Below are positions 28,101 to 38,641 of a stretch of 64,000 nucleotides of DNA, piece after piece. Below the pieces are notes generated by a model. It searched no databases. It had not been told where the DNA came from and was given only the letters and a program-made list of their open reading frames with translations. This DNA comes from Streptococcus sp. 29887. Lineage in GTDB: Bacteria > Bacillota > Bacilli > Lactobacillales > Streptococcaceae. Where the stretch lies: NCBI RefSeq assembly GCF_032595075.1, contig NZ_CP118735.1:896001-960000 (forward strand), given 5' to 3'. How positions within the stretch are numbered: position 1 is the stretch's first letter; each line of letters begins with the position of its first letter. Made by a program: the position numbers and the translations under genes.

Positions 28101-29405
28101 AAAACATATACTGATACGGTGTTGACACATGATTCGGGTATGATTGAAGTTCCCTATGCTCAGACAGAAGATCATTATAAGTTTACAAGTAGAGTCTTTG
28201 CCAATAAGGTTGAGTTGATTATTTTAGAAGCTAAATTCCGTCCAGATGTTATCAATAATCGGACCATGACCATCAGGGAAGTTGAATTGTACGAGGTTGG
28301 AAATGCTGTCGAAGAGCTACCAGCATTTAGAGTAGAGAAGATTGACAGTTCTCGTCTAACGGTTCGTGGTGAAAATGTCTACGAGGATACCTTTGGGCGT
28401 GGCTTATCTAACTTGATGGATGGCAATAAGGAAAGTTTGACGGAACTTCGTTGGAATTTGAGCGATAGTCGGGTCACCTTGCCACAGACCATCACTATCC
28501 AGACTAGAAATGGCCAAGCAACTAGATTGCATAGTCTGGTCATGACCAAGCGTATCAATAACAACGGAACGGTCACTAAATATCGAATAAAGGCTTATAA
28601 TGGTGCTAACTTGGTTCATCAATCAACTGAAATTTCAGTGCCATATGAAAGAGAGATTGAAACTTATCAATTTACACGAGAGGTTCGAGCGGATAGAGTG
28701 GAGTTGATTATTCTGGAGGCGCGTGTGCGACCAAATCAGATCAATAATCGCATGATGACCTTGAAAGAGGTGGAATTATTTGAATACGTTCCAAGTCAAG
28801 CCGAACCTGCTTTTGCTAATCATCAGGTATTGAGTTTGGATCCTCTTCAGACAAATGCCCAAAATGGGAAACGCCTTGAATTAGATAGCAGTATCAAGGA
28901 TAACCTTTTAGCTATCAATAGTGGAACAATTTTCATGGACTTTAAAGCCAGCACAACTTCTGGTTTTTATAGCCTATTCTCAACATCAAGTGCCAGTCTA
29001 AAAAATGAGTACTCAGCTCTCATAGTGCGAGATGGAAAACTGATTTTTGAAAGCCGTATTGGCAGTGGTGGTCAGACAATCGGCCATATTACAGATGCCA
29101 GTCAGCGACTAATAAATGGAAATTGGAATACTGTGGCCATAACCTATGAACAAGTTGGGACAGGTAGCCAGTATCTAGTTAAATTATATGTAAATGGAAA
29201 ATTGTCTGGTCAGACGACCATGTCGCAAGCTCCATTTACCTCAGCAACAGCTATGGATCATGTCCAAGTTGGTGCAACCCGTCGTCAAACGGAACTTCGT
29301 TGGACGGTTGATGAGTTGAATCTCCGTCAATTTGTCCTTTATAATAGTGCTTTGACCCCAGAGGAAATTGAGCAACGTTCGCAGATGTTTGCCTACTCTG
29401 CATAA
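25176..29405 (+). CDS. Secreted sialidase (neuraminidase) with lectin domains at both ends
   Basis: 1,409 residues. Order: signal peptide (to about residue 36); acidic/proline-rich linker; concanavalin-like sialic-acid-binding domain (about 120-310); GH33 catalytic propeller (about 320-800) with FRIPALL (first Arg of the triad), DMRHDHSGDW (Asp), Asp boxes SSDNGTTW, SDDDGRTW, SDDHGRTW and SLDGGQTW, EASLVQLGNG (Glu) and FAYNSIQYL (nucleophile Tyr); two ~150-residue repeats containing VRGEDVYED and NLMDGN (about 890-1045 and 1055-1205), resembling discoidin-like modules; and a second copy of the lectin domain (about 1215-1405). There is no LPXTG motif, so it is released or held by the lectins. 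It would free sialic acid from host glycans. GGAG precedes the ATG. It lies alone, without sialic-acid uptake genes. Confidence 0.93.
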   Translation: MKKITKSSIYKVSLFSSMILPAFFCIEQVQGQEIVPTVENQQAVAVLQPVVENTELDIEEVVDPAAVGVEVPVFSDPHIQQPPVEEAPPTPSDTSMEFRGGSVTINEDSPAKEFEANEVTKVESVQLDTSNDKRHVLDEGTEQLIKQSENGTIYMEYKASQNAGFHSLFSTSSDTKANEYTALIAKDSSIMLESRVDGGRTIANVTQMDANMVNGEWNAVAMTYEKVLNSQEMDVKLYINGEFSGGTRASQGIFTSATAMNHAQLGATKRGSELRWGVDRMDIRNFTFYNKVLTADEVARRSELFVRQSPEVSSPATVGISEKVAVFEGGRAGQKGPEGAASFRIPALLRTDKGTLIAATDMRHDHSGDWGDIAQAVKRSSDNGTTWGPTIKIVDLKNNAKASNPTIGAPLTIDTALVQDPTTKRIFAIYDMYPEGQALFGMPSQREVEYTVIDGKSYLNLYSNKNDRPFTLRENGYIYTPDGQITLYRVNIRDTSPAYANMGDLYYDQELIGNIYNQTADPGLFRVANANYIWMSYSDDDGRTWSRPTDITPSVKKDFMKFLGLGPGTGIVLHTGPNKGRLVVPAYSANWVTGLHGSQSALVLYSDDHGRTWKSGKSFNDDRPLADGTVLHSSTMNNRKEQGTEASLVQLGNGQLKMFMRGLAGKVRVATSLDGGQTWLKELEVMEDVHDPYVQLSAIRHVRNGKEYVLLANAAGPDRNRTNGTIHLAEVTTNGRLIWTHHTLIQEGNFAYNSIQYLGNDTFGILYEHTTGNQNAYSLYYKTVTWDYLTKPVSTSYASAVQTVSLGRDNRLYLSFTKPVLALGRPQLRIQSGHQLSYIGQLDARTLVYNWNSTTGVLVFDGLVSGAIVTPENQQVYLKAIFEPSLATSSQKVTSDRLLVRGEDVYEDGHRRGLANLMDGNLDTLTELLWNLSNSKVRLPQTISIQTRDNQVIQLDKLSLFKRINNYGTVTKYRIKTYTDTVLTHDSGMIEVPYAQTEDHYKFTSRVFANKVELIILEAKFRPDVINNRTMTIREVELYEVGNAVEELPAFRVEKIDSSRLTVRGENVYEDTFGRGLSNLMDGNKESLTELRWNLSDSRVTLPQTITIQTRNGQATRLHSLVMTKRINNNGTVTKYRIKAYNGANLVHQSTEISVPYEREIETYQFTREVRADRVELIILEARVRPNQINNRMMTLKEVELFEYVPSQAEPAFANHQVLSLDPLQTNAQNGKRLELDSSIKDNLLAINSGTIFMDFKASTTSGFYSLFSTSSASLKNEYSALIVRDGKLIFESRIGSGGQTIGHITDASQRLINGNWNTVAITYEQVGTGSQYLVKLYVNGKLSGQTTMSQAPFTSATAMDHVQVGATRRQTELRWTVDELNLRQFVLYNSALTPEEIEQRSQMFAYSA

Positions 29406-29420
29406 TTATTTTAAATTGGT

Positions 29421-29453
29421 CCTGAGAAATTCAGTTTTCTCAGGGCTTTTCTT
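29421..29453 (+). terminator. Sialidase gene terminator
   Basis: Perfect 9-bp stem CCTGAGAAA / TTTCTCAGG with 6-base loop, followed by a T-rich run. Confidence 0.8.
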
Positions 29454-29465
29454 TTGAAAATATTA

Positions 29466-29474
29466 TGGTATAAT
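29466..29474 (+). promoter_or_regulatory. asd promoter, extended -10
   Basis: TGG-TATAAT; box at 29469-29474, about 55 bases before the ATG. asd therefore has its own promoter close by. Confidence 0.6.
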
Positions 29475-29529
29475 TATGAAATAACAAATTTTTAGAAAAT
29501 TTTGAAGAATTGACCTAAAGGAGATTTCT

Positions 29530-30606
29530 ATGGCTTATGTAGTAGCTGTTGTTGGTGCGACTGGTGCAGTTGGTGCCCAAATGATTAAAATGTTGGAAGA
29601 GTCAACTCTACCAATCGAGAAAGTACGTTTCTTGGCTTCTGCCCGCTCTGCAGGTAAGACCTTGCAGTTCAAGGGACAGGACATTATCATTGAAGAAACA
29701 ACAGAAACAGCTTTTGAAGGCGTGGATATTGCCCTCTTTTCAGCTGGTGGTTCTACGTCTGCTAAGTTCGCTCCTTACGCGGTTAAAGCTGGCGCAGTTG
29801 TAGTGGACAACACTTCTTATTTCCGTCAAAATCCAGATGTACCTTTGGTTGTTCCAGAAGTAAATGCTCACGCACTTGATGCCCACAATGGTATCATTGC
29901 TTGTCCTAACTGTTCGACCATTCAGATGATGGTTGCGCTTGAACCTGTTCGTCAGAAGTGGGGCTTGGAACGGATTATCGTATCGACCTATCAGGCAGTT
30001 TCTGGTGCTGGTATGGGGGCTATCTTGGAAACACAAGCTCAGCTTCGTTCTGTATTGAATGATGGAGTCGAGCCAAAAGCGGTAGAAGCAAACATTCTTC
30101 CTTCAGGTGGTGATAAGAAACACTACCCAATCGGCTTCAATGCCATTCCACAAATCGACCTCTTCACCGAAAATGACTACACTTATGAAGAGATGAAGAT
30201 GACAAAAGAAACCAAGAAAATCATGGAAGATGACAGCATTGCCGTTTCTGCAACCTGTGTCCGTATCCCAGTCTTGTCTGCCCACTCTGAGTCTGTTTAC
30301 ATTGAAACCAAGGAAATTGCTCCGATTGATGAAGTGAAAGCAGCTATCGCAGCCTTCCCAGGTGCAGTGTTGGAAGATGATGTGGCTAATCAAATTTATC
30401 CGCAAGCTATTAACGCAGTGGGTAGCCGTGATACTTTCGTTGGTCGTATTCGTAAGGATTTGGATAAGGAAAATGGTATTCACATGTGGGTTGTTTCAGA
30501 TAATTTGCTCAAGGGTGCAGCATGGAACTCAGTTCAAATCGCTGAAACTCTCCATGAACGTGGATTGGTTCGTCCAACTGCAGAATTGAAATTTGAATTG
30601 AAATAA
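29530..30606 (+). CDS. asd: Aspartate-semialdehyde dehydrogenase
   Basis: 358 residues. It reduces aspartyl phosphate to aspartate semialdehyde, the branch point to lysine, threonine and methionine. NADP-binding GATGAVG (residues 9-15), the active-site loop CPNCSTIQ (Cys128), [15 protein letters not shown] and the late [11 protein letters not shown] are all family signatures. Good Shine-Dalgarno (TAAAGGAGA). dapA follows 68 bases on, after a terminator. Confidence 0.96.
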   Translation: MAYVVAVVGATGAVGAQMIKMLEESTLPIEKVRFLASARSAGKTLQFKGQDIIIEETTETAFEGVDIALFSAGGSTSAKFAPYAVKAGAVVVDNTSYFRQNPDVPLVVPEVNAHALDAHNGIIACPNCSTIQMMVALEPVRQKWGLERIIVSTYQAVSGAGMGAILETQAQLRSVLNDGVEPKAVEANILPSGGDKKHYPIGFNAIPQIDLFTENDYTYEEMKMTKETKKIMEDDSIAVSATCVRIPVLSAHSESVYIETKEIAPIDEVKAAIAAFPGAVLEDDVANQIYPQAINAVGSRDTFVGRIRKDLDKENGIHMWVVSDNLLKGAAWNSVQIAETLHERGLVRPTAELKFELK

Positions 30607-30628
30607 GTTTGAGGACTTAGAAAAAATC

Positions 30629-30651
30629 AAAGGCTGGTTTCAGCCTTTTTT
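30629..30651 (+). terminator. asd terminator
   Basis: AAAGGCTG-GTTT-CAGCCTTT followed by T-run; it may be leaky, since dapA follows without an obvious promoter. Confidence 0.75.
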
Positions 30652-30674
30652 GTCAAGAGAAAGAGAGAAAATCT

Positions 30675-31610
30675 ATGTCTATTCAAGATTTACGCGATGT
30701 AAAAATCATTACAGCCATGATTACACCTTTTAAAGAAGATGGTGCAATTAACTATGATGTATTGCCAGAATTGGTCGAACATTTGTTGGCTCATCATACG
30801 GAAGGGATTTTGTTGGCAGGAACAACTGCCGAAAGTCCAACCCTTACACACGCAGAAGAGTTAGAATTATTTGCGGCGGTGCAAAAAATTGTTAATGGTC
30901 GTGTGCCTTTGATTGCTGGTATCGGTACTAATGATACCCGTGACTCCATCGAGTTTGCCAAGGAAGTTGCGGCCTTTGGTGGCTTTGCGGCAGGTCTTGC
31001 CATCGTGCCTTATTACAACAAGCCTTCACAAGAAGGTATGTACCAGCACTTCAAGGCTATTGCGGATGCTTCTGATTTGCCAATCATTATCTACAATATC
31101 CCAGGTCGTGTCGTGGTCGAAATGACGCCAGAAACCATGTTGCGTTTGGCGGAGCATCCAAATATCATTGGTGTAAAAGAGTGTACCAGCCTTGCCAATA
31201 TGGCTTACTTGATTGAAAACAAACCAGAGGATTTCTTAGTGTATACAGGTGAAGATGGCGATGCCTTTCATGCTATGAACTTGGGAGCAGATGGTGTAAT
31301 CTCCGTTGCTTCCCATACCAATGGCGATGAAATGTTTGAGATGTTTACTGCCATTGAGCAGCAAGATATCCGAACAGCGGCAGCCATTCAACGCAAGTTT
31401 ATTCCGAAAGTTAATGCTCTATTCTCCTATCCAAGTCCTGCACCAGTCAAGGCAGTTCTCAATTACATGGGATTTGAAGTTGGACCACTCCGCTTACCAT
31501 TGGTACCTTGTCGAGAAGAAGATGCAAAACGCATTATCAAAGTCGTCGTTGACGGCGACTACGAAGCAACCAAAGCAACTGTGACTGGTGTGGTTAGACC
31601 AGATTATTAA
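30675..31610 (+). CDS. dapA: 4-hydroxy-tetrahydrodipicolinate synthase
   Basis: 311 residues. It condenses aspartate semialdehyde (the product of the gene upstream) with pyruvate, the first step of lysine synthesis. The Schiff-base lysine lies in IIGVKEC (Lys168) and the catalytic tyrosine in IIIYNIPGR (Tyr140). [17 protein letters not shown] is the pyruvate-binding loop. The Shine-Dalgarno (AGAGAG) is modest. Its likely promoter is shared with asd through the terminator, or lies unseen in the 68-base gap. Confidence 0.95.
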   Translation: MSIQDLRDVKIITAMITPFKEDGAINYDVLPELVEHLLAHHTEGILLAGTTAESPTLTHAEELELFAAVQKIVNGRVPLIAGIGTNDTRDSIEFAKEVAAFGGFAAGLAIVPYYNKPSQEGMYQHFKAIADASDLPIIIYNIPGRVVVEMTPETMLRLAEHPNIIGVKECTSLANMAYLIENKPEDFLVYTGEDGDAFHAMNLGADGVISVASHTNGDEMFEMFTAIEQQDIRTAAAIQRKFIPKVNALFSYPSPAPVKAVLNYMGFEVGPLRLPLVPCREEDAKRIIKVVVDGDYEATKATVTGVVRPDY

Positions 31611-31615
31611 AAATG

Positions 31616-32058
31616 TCTGGGGGAGTGAAACAGTTCGGGGAACTGTTTCAGCTGGTCACCAAGAAATACGAAAGTGACCACAGAAGACCCGAGCCTAGAA
31701 ATGCGAAAGCGAGGACAGTCGGGGAGTGACTATTTTAACGTGAGCCTTGAAATAAGAGAGCGAACAATGTCTGGTGGAGTGAAACAGTTCGGGGAACTGT
31801 TTCAGCTGGTCACCAAGAAATACGAAAGTGACCACAGAAGACCCGAGCCTGAAAATACGAAAGCGAGGCTTGTTCGGTGGACTATTCGTACCTGAGCCTG
31901 CAAACCAAAAAGCGAAGTATATCAGCTGGTCACCAAGAAATACGAAAGTGACCATAGAAGACCCGAGCCTAGAAATGCGAAAGCGAGGACAGTCGGGGAT
32001 AGACTGTTTTAACGCGAGCCAAGAAACAAGAGAGCGAGCAACGTCCAGTGGACGTTTT
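31616..32058 (+). repeat. Cluster of palindromic intergenic repeats (3 cores)
   Basis: The core TCAGCTGGTCACCAAGAAAT and about 25 further bases (…ACGAAAGTGACC…AGAAGACCCGAGCCT) occurs at 31648, 31802 and 31922. The cores are separated by swapped hairpin cassettes such as CAGTTC-GGG-GAACTG and ACGTCC-AGT-GGACGT. Repeated GAAAGCGAGG and GAGAGCGA tags sit between. No reading frame has a ribosome site. The same modules appear inverted at 45.5 kb and in part at 58.9 kb. Confidence 0.85.
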
Positions 32059-32137
32059 TAACCCGAGCCTATAAACTCAAATGTGAGGCCATCCAAGGCA
32101 TTAACTGCTATTTTCGACCTTTTATCTAAATTTATTC

Positions 32138-32167
32138 AAGCACATCATAAAATAGGTGTGCTTTTTT
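32138..32167 (+). terminator. Terminator after the repeat cluster
   Basis: AAGCACA / TGTGCTT with 12-base loop, then six T. Probably the native dapA terminator, now displaced by the repeats. Confidence 0.7.
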
Positions 32168-32241
32168 GTTTGGATGTGTAAACCTTTTCAATAAGAATTT
32201 GCCTTGTCAATGCTATAATGGAGAAGAAGGGAGGAAGCGGG

Positions 32242-33570
32242 ATGAATATTTTGATCATTGGTGCTTCATTCGCTGGTTTGACAGCTGCAATGGAATGCCA
32301 GAAACGCTATCCACAAGCGACTATTTACTTGATTGACAAGGAAGAAAGTATCGGTTATTTTCCCAATGCACTCAATTGGAAAGTAAAAGGAGAAATTTCA
32401 AGCTGGGAAGAAGCAAGGGTTGGCTATTTTGAGGGGCTAGAGCAGTCGGTCCTTCATTTCTTACTTGGATGGGAATGCATTTCCATAGAAGCTGTATCTA
32501 AAAAAATAAGGCTAAAAAAAGAAGAAAGCACGCGAGAATTATCCTACGACTATCTCATTTTAGCCATGGGAGCCCAACAAGTTTGGGAACATCAGTCGGT
32601 CGATCTATCAGAAAAAATTTTGACAAGTAAATCCCTTGGCCAAGCTAAAAAGAGCTTAGAAAAGCTCGGAGAGGCAGAGAATGTGACGGTAATAGGCGCT
32701 GGTCAAATTGGTCTTGAAAGCCTAGAGGCTCTCAGTCGTTTGCCTTTGAAGCTTAGATTGATAGAGTCGCAAGAATGGCCCTTGGCCAAGTATTTTGATC
32801 AGGAAATGGTCGACTTCATCTGGAATGAATTCGAACGGATAGGCTTGGACTATCATTTTTCGGAAACAGTTAATGAAGTTAACTTGAATGAGTTGGGTCA
32901 AGTCCAGTTAAGCAGTTTGCAGGGAACCTACCTGTCTGACTTTGTTCTTTTGGGTACCAACTTTAGACCCCATACAGATTTGGTGGAAGGATTAGTGGAC
33001 CTGAATACAGATGGTAGTATTCTGGTGGATGACTATCTTGAAACCAGTCAATCTGGAATTTTTGCGGTAGGAGATTTAATCCGGATGCCTGTTACTATGT
33101 TTGGGCAGGCCTATCTGCCCATGATTAACCATGCTATGTTGACAGGGCGTCTGGTTGCTGAAAATCTTCTGGCTAAGAAGAAGCGCTTAAAGCCTGTTCA
33201 ACGCATTGTTTCCACCCATGTGTTTGGCTATAATCTGACTAGCGTAGGTCTGACGGAAAGGGAAGCAAACCTGTGGTTGGACACAGACACTATTCGCATC
33301 CGACAACCATTCAGCCAGTGGGATGAAAAAGAAATAGACTTCAAAATGGTGGTCAGTCGAGAGGATGGACGTATTCTTGGTGGTCAATTGGTATCTTCCT
33401 CTGACCACATGGCACAGATGAATGTTCTTGCTCTTGCCATCTCTAAGGAAATGACGGTGGAAGATTTGCTACAAGAATCTTGGCTCTGTTTGCCAAGGAG
33501 GACAGATTTGCAACCATTCATTGTGGAGGCAGCCAATCAGTATTTGTGGCAAAATACGGACCAAGAATAG
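32242..33570 (+). CDS. FAD/NAD oxidoreductase of the NADH oxidase/peroxidase family, without redox cysteine
   Basis: 443 residues from ATG 32242, preceded by AGGGAGG; the frame runs further upstream without a ribosome site. FAD motif MNILIIGASFAGLTAA, NAD motif VTVIGAGQIGLESLEAL and the second FAD contact GIFAVGDLIR are intact. Where NADH oxidases have FLGCGMALW this protein has GYFPNALNW, so the catalytic cysteine is gone and the oxidase/peroxidase chemistry cannot be the same. It lies directly before the Mga-like regulator and the glycerol genes, so a role tied to glycerol or NADH balance is possible (inference). Confidence 0.85.
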   Translation: MNILIIGASFAGLTAAMECQKRYPQATIYLIDKEESIGYFPNALNWKVKGEISSWEEARVGYFEGLEQSVLHFLLGWECISIEAVSKKIRLKKEESTRELSYDYLILAMGAQQVWEHQSVDLSEKILTSKSLGQAKKSLEKLGEAENVTVIGAGQIGLESLEALSRLPLKLRLIESQEWPLAKYFDQEMVDFIWNEFERIGLDYHFSETVNEVNLNELGQVQLSSLQGTYLSDFVLLGTNFRPHTDLVEGLVDLNTDGSILVDDYLETSQSGIFAVGDLIRMPVTMFGQAYLPMINHAMLTGRLVAENLLAKKKRLKPVQRIVSTHVFGYNLTSVGLTEREANLWLDTDTIRIRQPFSQWDEKEIDFKMVVSREDGRILGGQLVSSSDHMAQMNVLALAISKEMTVEDLLQESWLCLPRRTDLQPFIVEAANQYLWQNTDQE

Positions 33571-33581
33571 GTGGTGATTGT

Positions 33582-35045
33582 GTGCATATTCTAGATTTAT
33601 TGGAAAAACGTGAGCGCGCCATTTACCAGCTCTTTCTTCTCTTGCGCAAGTCCATTGCACCTATTGGAATAAAGGAAGTTGCCCAGGAGCTCCATCTGTC
33701 TAAATCTACCTTGTTACGCTATATAGAAAGTTTCTCTGAAGAGGTTGAGCAGTTTGGTCTTTTCTTTCAGATTAAAGAAGAGGAAATTGTCTTACAACGC
33801 GGAGCTAATTTATCCAGTCAAGACCTGTTTGCCTATCTCTTTAGAACCAGTATCAAGTACCAGATTTTACTTTATTTTTTTGATAAAAATGAATGCTCCA
33901 TCCCCATGCTAGCTCAAGATTTATTGCTGAGTGAGGCTACTTTGAACAGACACCTTTCGTCATTAAACAAAGTCCTGAAAGAGTTTCAGGTGACCATACG
34001 GAACGGTCGTTTGCGGGGCAGTGAGTTGCAAATTCGCTATTTTTATTATCAATTATTCTGGTTGACCAAGCCTTTCAAGGAGTTAGAACAAGATCGGGTC
34101 TTTATGGAGCAACTTGGGCACCTGCCGATATTTGAACGCTTTTATCAATCCCAGTTTAATCCTCGGCAGGCCCATCAACTGGCTCTCTGGTTGATGATTG
34201 TCCAGAAAAGAATGCGATTGAAGGATTTGGATTTCCAGGCAGTTTATCAGTTAATGGCCCCCTATGAGCAGCATAAATTTTACCGTCACCTACGTCAGCT
34301 CTTTTTAACCATACGCCAGCAAGCGTCGGCTTCCTTTCAAGAGGGGGACACCATGTCGATTTTTGCATTCTTGTTTAGTCAAGGGATAGTGGCAGCCCAT
34401 CAATTAGAACAGGTCTTGGGCTTTGGTGGACCCATTATGGAAGCAACTAGTTGGGCCTTTCAACGTGTAAAAATTCTCTTGCAGACAGATTTGACAGTGG
34501 AAGAAGGCGAACTATATCATCTCAATCAGGTTTTTAGTCAGCTCTATTTTTTCACTTCCTGCATCGATAGTGGCTTTGATGAGTTGGATAGCTATGCTCC
34601 CTTCATGCAAGAGGCTGCTTCTAGTATCTTGCATCATGTATCTGAGGAGATTTTTGGAAGAAGGAAAGGGCTGGCTACCTGCCATTTGCTATCCTTGACA
34701 CAATTATTTTCTTATTTTATGCAGGTGGAGCCAACCATGGTAAAAATTGGGTGGGCATCCAGTTATCCGTCTGTCATTAGTTCTCCCATTTTACAAGTCC
34801 TTCGTCAGTCCTTAGAACGTAATCGGTCCATTCAAATCGAACCTATCCAATCAGACCAATACTATGATCTGGTTATTTGCCATGATTATCCTTGGCAGCA
34901 AGACCCATCTTATCATATCTATGGTCTACCAACTACTCAGGAGTTGAAGGATGTAAAGAGCCTTATTCAGATAATTCATCAGCGCAAGTTAGAGCAGTCA
35001 AAACGCTTGGTCGAACGAAAGCAGTTTCGGATTGAACGGCGGTGA
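33582..35045 (+). CDS. Mga-like helix-turn-helix regulator, probably of the glp operon
   Basis: 487 residues from GTG 33582, preceded by AGGTGGTGA. An in-frame ATG at 33480 lies inside the previous gene and is unlikely. Two N-terminal HTH segments are visible: IGIKEVAQELHLSKSTLLRY and SIPMLAQDLLLSEATLNRHL. The rest resembles the Mga/PRD-like core and a weak C-terminal EIIB-like region (YYDLVICHDYPW). In streptococci a gene of this type sits beside glpK-glpO, so it probably activates glycerol use. Eleven bases separate it from the flavoprotein gene, with which it is likely co-transcribed. Confidence 0.82.
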   Translation: MHILDLLEKRERAIYQLFLLLRKSIAPIGIKEVAQELHLSKSTLLRYIESFSEEVEQFGLFFQIKEEEIVLQRGANLSSQDLFAYLFRTSIKYQILLYFFDKNECSIPMLAQDLLLSEATLNRHLSSLNKVLKEFQVTIRNGRLRGSELQIRYFYYQLFWLTKPFKELEQDRVFMEQLGHLPIFERFYQSQFNPRQAHQLALWLMIVQKRMRLKDLDFQAVYQLMAPYEQHKFYRHLRQLFLTIRQQASASFQEGDTMSIFAFLFSQGIVAAHQLEQVLGFGGPIMEATSWAFQRVKILLQTDLTVEEGELYHLNQVFSQLYFFTSCIDSGFDELDSYAPFMQEAASSILHHVSEEIFGRRKGLATCHLLSLTQLFSYFMQVEPTMVKIGWASSYPSVISSPILQVLRQSLERNRSIQIEPIQSDQYYDLVICHDYPWQQDPSYHIYGLPTTQELKDVKSLIQIIHQRKLEQSKRLVERKQFRIERR

Positions 35046-35157
35046 AAAGCTTTCTAGTTATCTAGGAAGTTTTTCTTTTGCTCCTAAAAGACGATAACTT
35101 TATCAGTTTTTTTTGAAATAGTAAAAAAATTGATAAGATTATTTTCGAAAAATGGAT

Positions 35158-36737
<1,580 letters not shown>

Positions 36738-36758
36738 AAAGTTAGAAAGTGTGAAGAC

Positions 36759-38588
36759 ATGGAATTTTCAAAAGAAACACGTCGCTTGGCGATTGAAAAA
36801 ATGCAGGATAGACAGTTGGACCTTCTGGTTATCGGTGGTGGTATTACGGGGGCTGGTGTAGCCCTCCAAGCTGCTGCTAGTGGTATGGAAACAGCCTTGA
36901 TTGAAATGCAAGACTTTGCTGAGGGAACTTCAAGTCGTTCAACCAAATTGGTTCACGGTGGACTACGCTACCTTAAACAGTTTGATGTAGAGGTAGTTTC
37001 TGATACAGTTTCAGAACGTGCAGTAGTACAAAACATCGCTCCTCACATTCCAAAACCAGATCCAATGCTCTTACCCGTCTATGATGAAGAAGGATCTACC
37101 TTTAGCCTCTTCCGCTTGAAAGTGGCCATGGATCTCTATGATTTGTTGGCTGGTGTCAACAATACAGACCTTGCCAATAAGGTGTTAACAAGAGAAGAAG
37201 TGCTGGAACGTGCCCCGCATTTGAAAAAAGAAGGACTACTTGGTGGCGGTGTTTATCTGGACTTCCGTAACAATGATGCCCGTCTGGTAATTGAAAATAT
37301 CAAACGTGCAGCCAAAGACGGTGCATTGATTGCCAGCCGTGTCAAAGCGGAGAAATTCATCAAGGATGAGGCTGGAAAAGTAGTCGGAATCGTCGCTCGT
37401 GATTTGCTGACAGACAGCACCTTTGAAATCCGTGCGCGTTTGGTCATCAATACAACAGGACCATGGAGTGATGAAGTGCGTAATCTGGGTGGCGAAGGTT
37501 CAGGTGTCCTTCAGATGCGTCCAACCAAGGGTGTACACCTAGTTGTTGATAGCTCTCGCTTGTCTGTGCCACAGCCAACCTACTTTGACACTGGACACGC
37601 TGACGGCCGTATGGTTTTTGTCCTTCCTCGTGAAAATAAAACCTATTTTGGTACGACAGATACGGACTATACAGGCGATTTGGCAAATCCAATGGTCACT
37701 CAAGAAGATGTCGATTATCTCTTGGATATTGTCAATAATCGCTTCCCAGAAGCAAACTTGACCTTGGATGATATTGAAAGTGGCTGGGCAGGTCTTCGTC
37801 CACTCTTGTCAGGAAATGGTGCTTCTGACTACAACGGTGGTAACAATGGAAAACTCAGCGACGATAGTTTCAACAGCTTAATTGAAACAGTCAAAGGTTA
37901 CTTAAACAATGAAAAGACCCGTGATGATGTGGAACATGATTTGACCCATCTGGAAGGTAGCGTTTCTGAAAAACACTTGGATCCGTCTGCTGTATCGCGT
38001 GGTTCTGCCCTTGACCGTGATGACAATGGTTTGCTCACACTTGCTGGTGGTAAAATTACCGATTTCCGTAAGATGGCAGAGGGGGCTTTAGAAAAAGTAG
38101 CAGATATTCTCAAAGAAGAACATGGTCGCAGTTTCAAACTCATCAATTCTAAGACTTATCCTGTATCTGGTGGTGAATTGAACCCAGCTAATGTAGCAGA
38201 AGAAATCGAACACTTGGCTCAATTAGGTGTGAAAAAAGGTTTGGACTACGACGATGCCCTCTATCTTGCCAACTTGTACGGATCAAATGCTCCAAAAGTC
38301 TTTGCCTTGAACCATAAAGTAGAGGCTGTGTCTACCCTCAACAAGCGTGATTTGCTTTCTCTTCACTATGCTATGAAGGAAGAAATGACCTTGACAGTAG
38401 TGGATTACTTACTCCGTCGCACCAACTATATGCTCTTTATGCGTGAGCAATTGGATGCAATAGCACCTAAAATCATCAAGGAAATGGCAGCTTATTATGC
38501 TTGGTCTGAGGAAGAAGTGGCTCAACAGGAACAATTGCTAGCTGATACACTCGTTAAGAATGATTTGGCATATTTGAAACAAGCATAA
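36759..38588 (+). CDS. glpO: Alpha-glycerophosphate oxidase
   Basis: 609 residues, the length of streptococcal GlpO. FAD start LLVIGGGITGAGVALQAA, then EGTSSRSTKLVHGGLRYL. It oxidises glycerol 3-phosphate to dihydroxyacetone phosphate with oxygen and releases hydrogen peroxide, an important toxic product of streptococci. The ~50-residue insertion that separates GlpO oxidases from GlpD dehydrogenases is visible (NGGNNGKLSDDSF onward). 21 bases after glpK. Confidence 0.95.
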   Translation: MEFSKETRRLAIEKMQDRQLDLLVIGGGITGAGVALQAAASGMETALIEMQDFAEGTSSRSTKLVHGGLRYLKQFDVEVVSDTVSERAVVQNIAPHIPKPDPMLLPVYDEEGSTFSLFRLKVAMDLYDLLAGVNNTDLANKVLTREEVLERAPHLKKEGLLGGGVYLDFRNNDARLVIENIKRAAKDGALIASRVKAEKFIKDEAGKVVGIVARDLLTDSTFEIRARLVINTTGPWSDEVRNLGGEGSGVLQMRPTKGVHLVVDSSRLSVPQPTYFDTGHADGRMVFVLPRENKTYFGTTDTDYTGDLANPMVTQEDVDYLLDIVNNRFPEANLTLDDIESGWAGLRPLLSGNGASDYNGGNNGKLSDDSFNSLIETVKGYLNNEKTRDDVEHDLTHLEGSVSEKHLDPSAVSRGSALDRDDNGLLTLAGGKITDFRKMAEGALEKVADILKEEHGRSFKLINSKTYPVSGGELNPANVAEEIEHLAQLGVKKGLDYDDALYLANLYGSNAPKVFALNHKVEAVSTLNKRDLLSLHYAMKEEMTLTVVDYLLRRTNYMLFMREQLDAIAPKIIKEMAAYYAWSEEEVAQQEQLLADTLVKNDLAYLKQA

Positions 38589-38641
38589 AATAATTTATCT
38601 GATTTACAAGGTGGTAGATTAGAATATCCGAAGGAGGAAGT

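Noticed and set aside
31648-31970. CRISPR array
   Set aside because: Only three cores, unequal spacing (154 and 120 bp), palindromic and partly shared spacers, no cas genes.
31674-32061. Open frames of 73-86 codons in the repeat cluster
   Set aside because: They lie entirely in palindromic repeats, have no Shine-Dalgarno, and differ in frame between copies of the core.
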